This document shows, in pieces, positions 47,671 through 56,829 of a stretch of DNA of 64,000 nt (positions are counted from its first letter, which is position 1; each line of letters starts with the position of its first letter). A program made the translations under genes and the position numbers. Origin of the DNA: Clostridium putrefaciens (GTDB lineage: Bacteria > Bacillota > Clostridia > Clostridiales > Clostridiaceae); contig NZ_UFWZ01000001.1 of NCBI RefSeq assembly GCF_900461105.1, positions 1,860,001 to 1,924,000 on the forward strand, written 5' to 3'. The notes under the pieces were generated by a model. The model saw nothing but the letters and a program-made list of their open reading frames with translations, was not told the origin of the DNA and ran no database searches.

Positions 47671-49031
47671 CAGGGCAATTGCATCCTTATATTGTAATGA
47701 GCTAAAGTTTAATCATATTTTGGTAGTATAAGGATATTGTTGCACTTGAAAATACAGAAGTTTAATATAACGTTTACTTAAGATATTAGAACTGTAATAA
47801 CTTTATGAAAACGATATTCCTATTGGATTGAAGTTAAAACCTTTTTTAAATAATCATTATCCCAACCGGATTTGAGCCTTTTAGCTTTTACACCAATCTT
47901 TACTGATTTTTCATTTTTTAATAAGTTTAAAGCTATGTGCCTTAAAATGGCAAAGTTTTCAGCTGCATTTTCAATTCTTATTCGGCTATCATCTTCTCTA
48001 AAAGCAATATCTAAAATCCAATGTAAGCTATTCTCTATTCCCCAATGTTTTCTAATGGCATCAGCAACTTTTTCAACATTTTCTGTTAAGCTCGAAATAT
48101 AATATCTTCTTTCTTTAGATGTTTTATCGCCTATGGTTCTTTCAGATTCAACCATAATTATACTATTTAGGTTTTTCCACTCTGACTTCTGTGAAAGCCA
48201 GTTTAAATCGTTAATTAAGTAATGTTTACGTGTTTCAATTCTGCCATGGTCTTTGTTAGTAGTCTTGAAAAAACTATATTCAACATCAGCAAATTTATTC
48301 TTAGATTCTTCTTCAAAAAAGTATTTTATATCGTTGGAAAAGTTTTTATGATTACCTTTTAAAGCTAAAACATAATCTCCGCCCTTTTTGATTATTTTTT
48401 TAGCTATATTTTTTTGAGTACCCATAGCATCAATTGTTACTATAGATTTATTTATATCTATCTTATCTAATAATTCTGGAATTGCTGTTATTTCATTTGA
48501 TTTATCATTAACCTTTATCTGACCTAAAACTAAACCCAACTGATTTGACCATGCACTTACCATATGAATAGCTGATTTATTGTTACTTGTATCAAAGGAA
48601 TGCCTAACTGTCTTGCCATCTATGGCAATTACGTCACCAGTAACTTTATCAGAAATATCTTTGATCCACTTAATAAACGCTTCCTGAAATTCTTTTGGAT
48701 TAATAATAGAAAATACTCTTCCAAAAGTATCATGGGATGGTATCCCATGATTAAGCTCTAAGAATGTTGAAAACCACTCTTGTTTTGATGTGCCATATTG
48801 AGCTATATCTGTCCAGGTATCGGCTCCGCATATTATTGCACAAGTTGCTATTGTTAGTATATCAATAAGCTTATGTTTTGAATTATTATCTCTTGGGTCT
48901 GAAATGCTTATAAAAGAATTTGAAAGTTCGTTATACATAATTATAAAAATCCCCTTTACATTAGTAATATTATTAAATAAATTCTACTATGTAAAGGGAT
49001 TTAACTCAAGTTTTTAAATGCAATTGCCCTG
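47671..49031 (-). mobile_element. ISAs1-family insertion sequence
   Basis: 1361 bases bounded by perfect 14-base inverted repeats CAGGGCAATTGCAT (47671-47684 and 49018-49031), with an exact 10-base target duplication. One intact transposase gene on the minus strand. CAGGG ends and the transposase fix the family. It sits between yebC and yigZ and breaks no gene. Confidence 0.93.
47820..48938 (-). CDS. ISAs1-family transposase
   Basis: 372-residue DDE transposase, complete. The N-terminal DUF4372-like helper region (KLIDILTIATCAIICGADTW) precedes a core with Asp in VIAIDGKTVR, Asp in IVTIDAMGTQ and Glu in HWGIENSLHWILDIAFRED (in part HWGIENSLHW). Start ATG 48936-48938 behind AAGGGGAT. No frameshift, so it may be active. 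Confidence 0.95.
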   Translation of the reverse strand: MYNELSNSFISISDPRDNNSKHKLIDILTIATCAIICGADTWTDIAQYGTSKQEWFSTFLELNHGIPSHDTFGRVFSIINPKEFQEAFIKWIKDISDKVTGDVIAIDGKTVRHSFDTSNNKSAIHMVSAWSNQLGLVLGQIKVNDKSNEITAIPELLDKIDINKSIVTIDAMGTQKNIAKKIIKKGGDYVLALKGNHKNFSNDIKYFFEEESKNKFADVEYSFFKTTNKDHGRIETRKHYLINDLNWLSQKSEWKNLNSIIMVESERTIGDKTSKERRYYISSLTENVEKVADAIRKHWGIENSLHWILDIAFREDDSRIRIENAAENFAILRHIALNLLKNEKSVKIGVKAKRLKSGWDNDYLKKVLTSIQ

Positions 49032-49041
49032 ATAAGTAAAA
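49032..49041. repeat. Right target-site duplication of the ISAs1 element
   Basis: ATAAGTAAAA, exact copy of 47661-47670. Confidence 0.85.
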
Positions 49042-49084
49042 CTTTTAAGTATAATATTTAGATTTTAGAAAACTATACTGTAAA

Positions 49085-49738
49085 TTATATATCCTTAAAC
49101 AATCTATTATCTTTTTTGAAAAATATATCTTGTTCACCTTTTGTTATAGTGATTTTACCACTAGTAGCATCTGTAATTTTAGTTTCAATAATTTCTATAT
49201 TTTCTATTTCACTATATATATTAATCTCTACTTTGTCTGTATACAATGTATCTTCAATATACCATTTGTTTTCGTTACATATAAACTGAACTTTACCTAA
49301 TGATTCATATTCTAGAATAAGCTTCAATAAAACCCCACTTACCTTTTCTACTATGCCTGACTTTTTAATAGCTAAGCTAGCACCTTTGGTATAGGCTCTT
49401 ATAAGCCCCCCCGTTCCTAAAAGTGTACCTCCAAAATATCTAGTTACAACAATTACACAATCAGTAATACCTGTTTTTTTAATCACTTCTAAAATTGGTA
49501 TTCCTGCAGTACCTTGAGGTTCCCCATCATCACTATACCTTTGTATTTCAAGATTTTCCCCAACTATGTAAGCATAAACATTATGTGTAGCATCTTTATG
49601 CTTAGACTTTATATGTTGTATAAAACCCTTCGCTTCCTCTTCCACTTCTATTCTTTTAATATAACCAATAAAAAGGGACCTTTTCTCTTCAAATTCATCA
49701 TTAGCTTCCTGTTTTACAGTTATATATTTCAAAATCAT
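49085..49738 (-). CDS. yigZ: YigZ/IMPACT family protein
   Basis: 217 residues. The N-terminal IMPACT domain holds ATHNVYAYIVG, RYSDDGEPQGTAGIPIL and VVTRYFGGTLLGTGGLIRAY, the family signature; a C-terminal DUF1949-type domain follows. The biochemical role is unclear; eukaryotic IMPACT relates to translation control. Start ATG 49736-49738. It follows the nucleotidyltransferase gene, with a hairpin in between. Confidence 0.88.
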   Translation of the reverse strand: MILKYITVKQEANDEFEEKRSLFIGYIKRIEVEEEAKGFIQHIKSKHKDATHNVYAYIVGENLEIQRYSDDGEPQGTAGIPILEVIKKTGITDCVIVVTRYFGGTLLGTGGLIRAYTKGASLAIKKSGIVEKVSGVLLKLILEYESLGKVQFICNENKWYIEDTLYTDKVEINIYSEIENIEIIETKITDATSGKITITKGEQDIFFKKDNRLFKDI

Positions 49739-49760
49739 ACCTCTTTCTTATTTTAAATAA

Positions 49761-49810
49761 GAAACTATATAATTAAATAAAGTATACATTTTCTTTAATT
49801 ATATAGTTTC
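49761..49810 (-). terminator. Hairpin over the nucleotidyltransferase stop codon
   Basis: Perfect 17-bp arms (49761-49777 and 49794-49810, core ACTATATAATTAAA) around 16 bases. The 5' arm on the minus strand is coding sequence and the stop (49773-49775) lies in the stem. A further small TTATTTTAAATAA repeat follows. Likely terminator between the two genes. Confidence 0.6.
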
Positions 49811-50669
49811 CCTTTAAATCATTATAATTTCTAAAATCTTTTTTTATGAGATTCTTTTTCCAAAGTTCATTTAATATATCTTCCATATCTATTTCATAGC
49901 TTTCAAATAATGGATCATTTTTTATTTCTTCTGCACTTAAAAGATCATCTTTTACCCTCATAAATTCAATCAGTAACCTAGTACCCTCTTTTATATTTTT
50001 ATCTACAGATACCTTTAAAAAGTCTAAAGTTTCTTGCACTATTTTAGATGAATCATCTTTACTAAAAAATAACTTATCAACACATTCTTTAAATTCATCG
50101 TTGATATTCATTGCCATAGAAGTAGCATCTTTGCTTATCATATAACCATTACAGTTTACATATAGTCTTGCAAAGTCCTCTACAGCACGAATTGCAGTAC
50201 TATAAGCAACATATACTCCATCATTTCTTAAATATTTTTTGCAAACACCAATACTTTTAAGGGTTCTACCAAGGTATACCATATTCCATCTTTCTCTATC
50301 TAAATCGGGATAATATCTTCCATTATTATATCTTGTAGTTACATCTAAGTCCTTTGAAAACACTAATCTTGAGGAGGCAAATATCCTATGGATAAATCCT
50401 CCCCTAAGATCACTTTCATGAAGTTGCAAAAACTTTTCCTTACTCATAAGTTTTATGTGTACAGCTACTTCTTTTTCCTCTGTATATATATTTTTAATTT
50501 CATTAGAATAATCTTTTAATATAACAAAAAGATCTATATCCGATTCTTCCCAAAAGTCTCCTGTAACCATACTTCCAAAAACCATAACTGCTAAAATATT
50601 TTCACTTGGTTTCATTTTATTCATAAGCGAATTAAAAGCCTTTTGGTATTTCAATATGATATTATCCAT
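49773..50669 (-). CDS. Nucleotidyltransferase-domain protein
   Basis: 298 residues from ATG 50667-50669 (MDNIILKYQKAFN), behind GGGGAAG. The catalytic motif GSMVTGDFWEESDIDLFVI (GSxxxG then DxD) lies near residues 33-51, as in the MNT/kanamycin nucleotidyltransferase superfamily. The helical C-terminal half (about 140-270) resembles HEPN or substrate-binding domains of such enzymes. Target (nucleotide, antibiotic or protein) unknown. It lies 60 bases after hflX. Confidence 0.78.
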   Translation of the reverse strand: MDNIILKYQKAFNSLMNKMKPSENILAVMVFGSMVTGDFWEESDIDLFVILKDYSNEIKNIYTEEKEVAVHIKLMSKEKFLQLHESDLRGGFIHRIFASSRLVFSKDLDVTTRYNNGRYYPDLDRERWNMVYLGRTLKSIGVCKKYLRNDGVYVAYSTAIRAVEDFARLYVNCNGYMISKDATSMAMNINDEFKECVDKLFFSKDDSSKIVQETLDFLKVSVDKNIKEGTRLLIEFMRVKDDLLSAEEIKNDPLFESYEIDMEDILNELWKKNLIKKDFRNYNDLKGNYIIKENVYFI

Positions 50670-50730
50670 GTCTTCTCTTCCCCTTTTATAATTATCTACA
50701 TTTAATATAAGTACCATTCAATTATAAATA

Positions 50731-52524
50731 TTAAATTCCTTTAATGAACTGTCTACATTTATTGTAAATTTCGTCATCAACTTGTGCTTTTATATAAGTA
50801 CCTTCATCTTCATAAGTAGATTCTATTATTTTTGCATTTCTGTGTAAATATGCTACAGCAGATTGTTCACTATAAGGTATTACGTATTCCACTTCTTTTA
50901 GCTTGTTAGGCAATTTGTTTGCAATGGTTTCTAGTAATAATTCAAGGTTTATATTTTCTTTAGCTGATATTGAAACAATCTGATACTTTTCCTTGTATCT
51001 ATTGATTAATTCTTCTAAACCTTCTTTACTTATATTATCTATTTTATTTAATGCAAGTATCATAGATTTATCTTCTACACCTAGTTCACTTAATACGTCT
51101 TCTACCGCTTCTATTTGTTCATCAACGTACTCTGCTGATGAGTCTACTACGTGTATTAAAATTTCAGAATAAATAACTTCCTCTAGAGTAGACTTAAATG
51201 CTTCTACTAATTCATGAGGCAACTTTCTAACAAATCCCACAGTGTCAGTTAAAGTAATTAGTCTATTATCTAAAAGGTTTATAGCCCTTGTTGTTGTATC
51301 TAATGTTGCAAATAACATATCTGCTTCAAAAACCTTTGATTTTTCAATAGAATCCTTTGGCATTGCCATATCGTATAAAGCATTTCTTAGTGTAGACTTT
51401 CCTGAATTAGTGTAACCCACTAAAGATACCTGTGGTATATTTTGTTTATTCCTTTTTTCTCTTTGGGTTTCTCTAGTCTTCTTAATTTTAGAAAGTTCCG
51501 ATGTTAAATCATATACTGTTTCTCTTATATGTCTTCTATCTGTTTCTAGTTTCTTTTCTCCAGGTCCCCTTGTTCCTATTCCTCCACCAGTTCTTGAAAG
51601 TATAGTACCAAGACCTGTAAGCCTTGAAAGTCTATATTTCAATTGAGCAAGTTCTACTTGTATTTTTGATTCCTTTGTTTTAGCCCTTGTGGCAAATATT
51701 TCTAATATCAATGTAGTTCTGTCTATTACCTTACATCCAATAACTTCCTCAAGATTCCTTACCTGAGATCCCGAAAGCTCATCATCAAATATTACTACAT
51801 TTGCTCTTAATCCCTGCCTTAATAAGGCTACTTCCTCTACCTTACCTTTTCCAATATAGTAGGTTGGATCTATCTTACTTCTATTTTGAAATACACTAAA
51901 AAGCACAGGAATATCACAAGCTTTTGCTAATTGACCTAGTTCATCTAAGCTTTCTTCTGTATCAGAACCAACTATAATCGCTTTTTCTCCGTTATCCTCA
52001 TCTATTTCATTACTTTCAATTATCGTCTCAATATTTTTAACCTTATCCATAAAGTCAAAGTTCAAACTTTCTTTCAAAGTTAATCCTTCCATAAGTTCTG
52101 GTATTAATAAATTTTCTTTAACATCACAAAACCCAACACTTATATCCGTAAGCTTTTCATTAAAGATTCCTATTGCAACTATACAGTCTAGTTTTAACTT
52201 AAGTAAGGCTGAGTTATCAATTGCAGATAATCTTGAATTTCCATTTGGATGGGTATGTATTATCCTAACTCCTGAAAGCTTCTTTTCTTTTATATTAATC
52301 ATAGGTATTTCCACAGTACTACTGTCTCCTATGGCAACACCCACAACTTTACCTTTTCTATCTATGGCGACACTTATTTCCCTTCCGAGGCGAGAGCTAC
52401 TATCTACTAAAATATTTAAAATTTCTTCAGTAAATAACATATACTTTGGTAACGTCATTTCATTTATATCTTCTAAGCTATCTATTATGCTTTTTTTTAC
52501 ACCCTCTATACTTCCATATATCAT
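50731..52524 (-). CDS. hflX: GTPase HflX with N-terminal JAMM-like domain
   Basis: Ribosome-associated GTPase that rescues stalled ribosomes, 597 residues from ATG 52522-52524 behind AGGAGTG; the GTG nine bases upstream overlaps the SD. The usual HflX part begins near residue 190: FQNRSKIDPTYYIGKGKVEE, RTGGGIGTRGPGEKKLETDRR (in part GGGIGTRGPGEKKLE), G1 GYTNSGKST, G3 DTVGF and G4 NKID. The first 150 residues are extra and hold HTHPNGNSRLSAID, a JAMM metalloprotease-type H-x-H-x10-D motif. Activity of that domain is not shown. Confidence 0.92.
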   Translation of the reverse strand: MIYGSIEGVKKSIIDSLEDINEMTLPKYMLFTEEILNILVDSSSRLGREISVAIDRKGKVVGVAIGDSSTVEIPMINIKEKKLSGVRIIHTHPNGNSRLSAIDNSALLKLKLDCIVAIGIFNEKLTDISVGFCDVKENLLIPELMEGLTLKESLNFDFMDKVKNIETIIESNEIDEDNGEKAIIVGSDTEESLDELGQLAKACDIPVLFSVFQNRSKIDPTYYIGKGKVEEVALLRQGLRANVVIFDDELSGSQVRNLEEVIGCKVIDRTTLILEIFATRAKTKESKIQVELAQLKYRLSRLTGLGTILSRTGGGIGTRGPGEKKLETDRRHIRETVYDLTSELSKIKKTRETQREKRNKQNIPQVSLVGYTNSGKSTLRNALYDMAMPKDSIEKSKVFEADMLFATLDTTTRAINLLDNRLITLTDTVGFVRKLPHELVEAFKSTLEEVIYSEILIHVVDSSAEYVDEQIEAVEDVLSELGVEDKSMILALNKIDNISKEGLEELINRYKEKYQIVSISAKENINLELLLETIANKLPNKLKEVEYVIPYSEQSAVAYLHRNAKIIESTYEDEGTYIKAQVDDEIYNKCRQFIKGI

Positions 52525-52682
52525 AATCTTCACTCCTTTTATAACTATTCTAACATTTTATTTTTATAAATATCTCATATAAAACACGCATGCTTCGAAA
52601 AGTAAAATATAATGTTTAAATTCAATTACATTATACTTTTCAACTTTCATATAATTTTATACCATAAGAACATGGTTGTAAA

Positions 52683-52770
52683 TAGACTACATCATGATTA
52701 CACCGTAAAGTAGTCTATAATTAGTATTTAGAAAATACTAATTGAGTGTATATATTTTGATAAATACACT
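52683..52770 (+). other. Three tandem small hairpins upstream of hpt
   Basis: TAGACTAC/GTAGTCTA (52683-52717), AATTAGTATTT/AAATACTAATT (52719-52743) and AGTGTAT/ATACACT (52745-52770) follow each other with almost no spacing. They lie in the 379-base gap between hflX and hpt, before the hpt promoter. The rest of this gap is AT-rich with one more imperfect hairpin near 52597-52642. No gene was seen. Confidence 0.5.
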
Positions 52771-52831
52771 ACTATATTAAAATAAATTTCTCAGTTTTAA
52801 CTGTTAGATTTACAAACCTAAATAAAAAGTC

Positions 52832-52860
52832 TTGAAATTGGAACTTTTAAAAGGTATATT
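52832..52860 (+). promoter_or_regulatory. hpt promoter
   Basis: -35 TTGAAA (52832-52837), 17-base spacer, -10 TATATT (52855-52860), about 40 bases before the hpt start. Confidence 0.6.
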
Positions 52861-52903
52861 AATTATATAATTTTTTTGTAAATATCATAAATGGAGGATA
52901 GCA

Positions 52904-53425
52904 ATGGAAGAAAAGAATCGTAACATACTAATAAGTGAAAAAGAAATATCTAATAGGATAATTGAAGTTGGCAAAAGTCTTTCAGAATATTATAAAGGGA
53001 AAAACTTGTATGTGCTATCTTTATTAAGAGGAAGCTTTATTTTTACAGCAGACCTCGTAAGAAATATTACTGTACCTACTAAAATAGGATTTATGACTAC
53101 TTCTAGTTATGGTCATGGTGAAGAAAGCTCTGGTTTAGTTAAAGTTGTTAATGACATTCCAGACGACATAACTTCGTATGATGTTTTAATAGTAGATGAT
53201 ATTGTAGATAGTGGTATAACTATGGAATTTGTTAAAAATCATGTTCAGTCTTTAGGAGCATCTAGTGTTAAATGTTGTGTTCTTCTAGACAAACCAGAAA
53301 GAAGAAGTGTAGACATAAAGCCTGATTTTTGTTGTTTTGAAATAGAAGATGTATTCGTAGTTGGTTATGGTCTTAATTATGGTGATCATTATAGAAATAT
53401 ACCTTACGTTTTCAACTGGGAGTAA
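52904..53425 (+). CDS. hpt: Hypoxanthine phosphoribosyltransferase
   Basis: Purine salvage: hypoxanthine or guanine + PRPP gives IMP or GMP. 173 residues. LYVLSLLRGSFIFTADLVRNI in the first half and the PRPP site VLIVDDIVDSGITMEFV, then the base-binding VVGYGLNYGDHYRNIPYV, are complete. Start ATG 52904-52906 behind GGAGG. Monocistronic, on the plus strand, between its own promoter and terminator. Confidence 0.94.
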   Translation: MEEKNRNILISEKEISNRIIEVGKSLSEYYKGKNLYVLSLLRGSFIFTADLVRNITVPTKIGFMTTSSYGHGEESSGLVKVVNDIPDDITSYDVLIVDDIVDSGITMEFVKNHVQSLGASSVKCCVLLDKPERRSVDIKPDFCCFEIEDVFVVGYGLNYGDHYRNIPYVFNWE

Positions 53426-53438
53426 CCTTAAAGTTACT

Positions 53439-53487
53439 ATTAAATAAGTGTATGACTATATTTTATATAGTGATACACTTATTTAAT
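53439..53487 (+). terminator. Terminator after hpt
   Basis: Perfect 15-base outer arms (53439-53453 and 53473-53487, core AAATAAGTGTAT) with an inner ACTATA/TATAGT pairing. It lies 14 bases after the hpt stop and faces the yunB gene from the other strand, so it may serve both. Confidence 0.75.
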
Positions 53488-53555
53488 TTCACTTACATTG
53501 TGTTACAGTTAATACTTTCTTACAACTCGCATTTGTTAATAACAACCCTTTATTA

Positions 53556-54191
53556 TTAATGTATTAAGTCTAGGTCCACCGATGTTCTTGGAACCTTCCC
53601 TACTATTATTGTCTCACTTACAGGCATTTCACATATAACCTCTATATCAGAACTATTAAAAGGTATTACAACCCTAATATTACTTACAACTTGGACATAT
53701 ATCTTATGCCTAGTTTGATTTATACCTGCACTTTCAAAAATAGAACTATAACTTACCTTAGTATCTCCAATAGTACGTATTCTTATATTAATATCTGGTC
53801 CTACATTTGATAATACATTATTATTAAATACATATCCAAGAGGTATTTTTATACCTATATCAGCAAGGTGCTTTATCTCACTTTGACATTTCATAGCCAC
53901 ATTTATTGATAAGTAATTAAGTTTTATTGTATCTGCTCTAAGCATTACTATATCTCCTTGGTTATCCTTATCTATATTTATAATATCATTGTAATCAAAT
54001 CCCTTCGAATACTCCTTTAATATATTTTCATTTATAATTTCATTAACCCTTATGCGCACCTCTGCATTAGCCACATATACAGCCCTAGATCCTATACTTT
54101 TATCTATAAAATATAAAGATATTATGCCTATAAAAAAGACAATACATAAAGAAAATATCACTTTCAAAATTGACACCCTTTTTATTTTCAT
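53556..54191 (-). CDS. yunB: Sporulation protein YunB
   Basis: 211 residues, with an N-terminal membrane segment (about 10-30) and an extracytoplasmic domain containing RADTIKLNYLSINVAMKCQSEI and IKIPLGYVFNNNVLSNVGP (in part KIPLGYVFNNNVLSN). This is the YunB family, sigma-E-controlled in Bacillus. Start ATG 54189-54191 behind GGAGG. Divergent from the PBP gene. Confidence 0.85.
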   Translation of the reverse strand: MKIKRVSILKVIFSLCIVFFIGIISLYFIDKSIGSRAVYVANAEVRIRVNEIINENILKEYSKGFDYNDIINIDKDNQGDIVMLRADTIKLNYLSINVAMKCQSEIKHLADIGIKIPLGYVFNNNVLSNVGPDINIRIRTIGDTKVSYSSIFESAGINQTRHKIYVQVVSNIRVVIPFNSSDIEVICEMPVSETIIVGKVPRTSVDLDLIH

Positions 54192-54319
54192 TTTATATCC
54201 TCCACTAAAAATAAGTTTTTATAATCTAATCATTTTATAATATGATATAATATGGTATAATATTTTAAATCTGACCAATTTAAATAAAGTTAATTTTGGA
54301 TAGAAGATAGGAGGAACTT

Positions 54320-56788
54320 ATGGTTCAGCATAAGAATAAAACAAAAAAGGATAAAAATAATAAGCATATATTAAAGAATATATTATTAATTTTTTTATTT
54401 ATATGCTTATTTTCAGGAACTGCTCTTTTAGGAATTGGATACTCTATGATTAAATCTGCTCCAGCACTAAATATAAACGAATTATTATTATTAAATGAAG
54501 TATCTGTAATGTATGATAATAAAGAGGGTTACATGGATAACGTTCCAACAGATGAAAAGAGGACAGTTATTACCATTGATAAAATGCCAATAGATCTTCA
54601 AAATGCTTTTATAAGCATAGAAGACGAACGTTTTAAAGAGCATCATGGAATAGATGTTAAAAGAGTATTCGGGGCCGTGTACATAGATGTGAAGAATAAA
54701 ATAACGGGTAAGTCTGGTCTTCATGGAGCATCTACTATAACACAGCAACTCCTTAAAAACACTCTTTTAACCCCTAAGGTTTCATTAAAAAGAAAGGTTC
54801 AAGAGATGTATTTAGCTATTGAACTTGAAAAAAAGTTAAATAAAGATCAAATATTAGAAGCCTATTTAAACACCATATTTTTAGGTGGAAAAGCTAACGG
54901 AGTAGAAGAAGCTTCTAACCAGTACTTCAATAAGCCTGCTATAGAATTAAATCTTATTGAATCTGCTTACTTAGCTGGTATGAATCAAAGTCCATCAATA
55001 TACTACCCATTTTCACCCTCCTCACAAAAAGACCCATCAAAATATCTAAACAGGACTAAGATTGTATTACAAAAGATGTTAGAAATGGGAAGTATCGATG
55101 AGGAAAGATATAATACCGCTATAGAAGATTTAGATAATGGTTCCTTAGTATTTGAAAAGCCAAATTATGAAGAAAAATTAAATTATGAGTGGTTTTCTTG
55201 GGAAGTTTTAAAAAGAGTAAAAGCTGATTTAAAAAGTCAGTATAACTATACAGACAAAGAGGTTTCAAGACTAGTTACCTATGGCGGTTTAAAGATTTAT
55301 ACTACTATGGATAAAGATCTACAAGACTATTCTCAAGATATAATAAATAACACAACTAAATATATAAATATTCAAGAATATACCATTAAAAGCGGCAATA
55401 TAGATGTTGTCCAGCCTCAAGTAGGAGCTGCTATAATGGACTATAAAAGTGGTGAAGTAAAAACTATAATCGGAGGCAGAGGTGATCTTCCACCTACATC
55501 CTATAATAGAGGAGCCTCATTAGGTTTTTTAAAACCTACAGGATCTGCTATTAAGCCTTTAACAGTATATGGTCCAGCTATAGACATGAAGCTTGCAAGT
55601 GCAAGTTCTCTAATAAATGATACTCCATTAACGGATGATGAATTTACAAGGTTTGGTTTTAGCAAGGGTGATGTTGTAAAAAACGTAGATGGTAAATTTA
55701 GAGGACCTATAACCTTAAGAACAGCACTAACTTACTCAGTTAACATTGCTGCTTTAAAGTTAGAAGATAAGATTGGAAAGTCTAACGGCGTAGCGTACGG
55801 TAAAAAATTCGGACTTATATTTAACAAAAGATCACAAGAATCGCTCTCCGCTATATCCCTTGGAGAGTTTGATAATGATCCTAAAGATAAAGATGGTTCT
55901 AATCCACTATATATGGCTGCTGCTTATGGTACTTTCGGAAACAATGGTATATATACAGAACCTATACTCTACACCAAGGTAACAGACAGAACAGGAAAGG
56001 TAATTTTAGAAAAGAAACCAAACAAAAGAAAAGTTATGTCTCCTGAAGCATCCTATATACTATACGATATGCTTAAAGGACCAGTTGTAAACTACAGTGG
56101 TAGAAATGCTAAGTTTAGTAATATGCCTGTAGCTGGTAAAACCGGTACTTCTGAAGCAAATAAAAATCTTTGGTTTTCTGGACTTACTCCTTATTATTCA
56201 GCCGCGGTTTGGATAGGAAGTGATACTCCAAAGGAAATTAAAACTAATGGCAATGGAGAAACTGCAAGTGGTAACACTGCTGGAATCTTATGGCGTAAAC
56301 TTATGGAAAAGGTTCATGAAGGATTAGATGTTAAAGACATTAATGCTCCAGAAGGGCTTAAAATGTCAAAGGTATGCTTAGACTCTGGAAAAATTGCCAC
56401 AAGTCTTTGTTCAAAAGATCCTAGGGGTGAACATAGAATAATTGAAGATTATTTTATTGAAGGCACCATTCCAAATTCTTTATGTGATGCCCATATAGAG
56501 GTTAAAATAAACAGACTTAATGGTAAAAGGGCCACTGGAAATACACCAAAGGGACTTATTGAAACAAGGGTATTTATAAGTAAATCTTATTCCGGTTCTG
56601 CTACGAATACTTATATGGTTGAACCTACAGAACTAGATGATTATAAGTTACCTCCAGAACCTGATAAAATTATTAAAGATGAAAAGGTAATTCCCCCATC
56701 TCCTGATAAACCCGAAAGCGGGAATGTTAATATTCCACCAATAGAGCTACCTGTGACACCACCAGAAACTAAACCTAATAACAATTAA
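54320..56788 (+). CDS. pbpA: Class A penicillin-binding protein (PBP1A type)
   Basis: Bifunctional cell-wall synthase, 822 residues. Short cytoplasmic basic part, one membrane segment (about 20-42), GT51 transglycosylase (EDERFKEHHGIDVKRVFGA, GASTITQQLLKN, LEKKLNKDQILEAYLN), then a transpeptidase with SxxK in GSAIKPL, SVN and GKTGTSE. A proline- and lysine-rich C-terminal tail (PPETKPNNN end) extends past the catalytic domain. Start ATG 54320-54322 behind GGAGG. Several TATAAT-like elements lie just upstream. Confidence 0.95.
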   Translation: MVQHKNKTKKDKNNKHILKNILLIFLFICLFSGTALLGIGYSMIKSAPALNINELLLLNEVSVMYDNKEGYMDNVPTDEKRTVITIDKMPIDLQNAFISIEDERFKEHHGIDVKRVFGAVYIDVKNKITGKSGLHGASTITQQLLKNTLLTPKVSLKRKVQEMYLAIELEKKLNKDQILEAYLNTIFLGGKANGVEEASNQYFNKPAIELNLIESAYLAGMNQSPSIYYPFSPSSQKDPSKYLNRTKIVLQKMLEMGSIDEERYNTAIEDLDNGSLVFEKPNYEEKLNYEWFSWEVLKRVKADLKSQYNYTDKEVSRLVTYGGLKIYTTMDKDLQDYSQDIINNTTKYINIQEYTIKSGNIDVVQPQVGAAIMDYKSGEVKTIIGGRGDLPPTSYNRGASLGFLKPTGSAIKPLTVYGPAIDMKLASASSLINDTPLTDDEFTRFGFSKGDVVKNVDGKFRGPITLRTALTYSVNIAALKLEDKIGKSNGVAYGKKFGLIFNKRSQESLSAISLGEFDNDPKDKDGSNPLYMAAAYGTFGNNGIYTEPILYTKVTDRTGKVILEKKPNKRKVMSPEASYILYDMLKGPVVNYSGRNAKFSNMPVAGKTGTSEANKNLWFSGLTPYYSAAVWIGSDTPKEIKTNGNGETASGNTAGILWRKLMEKVHEGLDVKDINAPEGLKMSKVCLDSGKIATSLCSKDPRGEHRIIEDYFIEGTIPNSLCDAHIEVKINRLNGKRATGNTPKGLIETRVFISKSYSGSATNTYMVEPTELDDYKLPPEPDKIIKDEKVIPPSPDKPESGNVNIPPIELPVTPPETKPNNN

Positions 56789-56791
56789 AAC

Positions 56792-56823
56792 AAAACACCT
56801 AGGCTTAAAAGCTTAGGTGTTTT
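56792..56823 (+). terminator. Terminator after pbpA
   Basis: AAAACACCTAGGC pairs with GCTTAGGTGTTTT (56792-56804 with 56811-56823) with one G-U pair and a short loop, right after the pbpA stop. A and T tracts on both sides let it also end dcd transcription from the other strand. Confidence 0.8.
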
Positions 56824-56829
56824 CACTAT

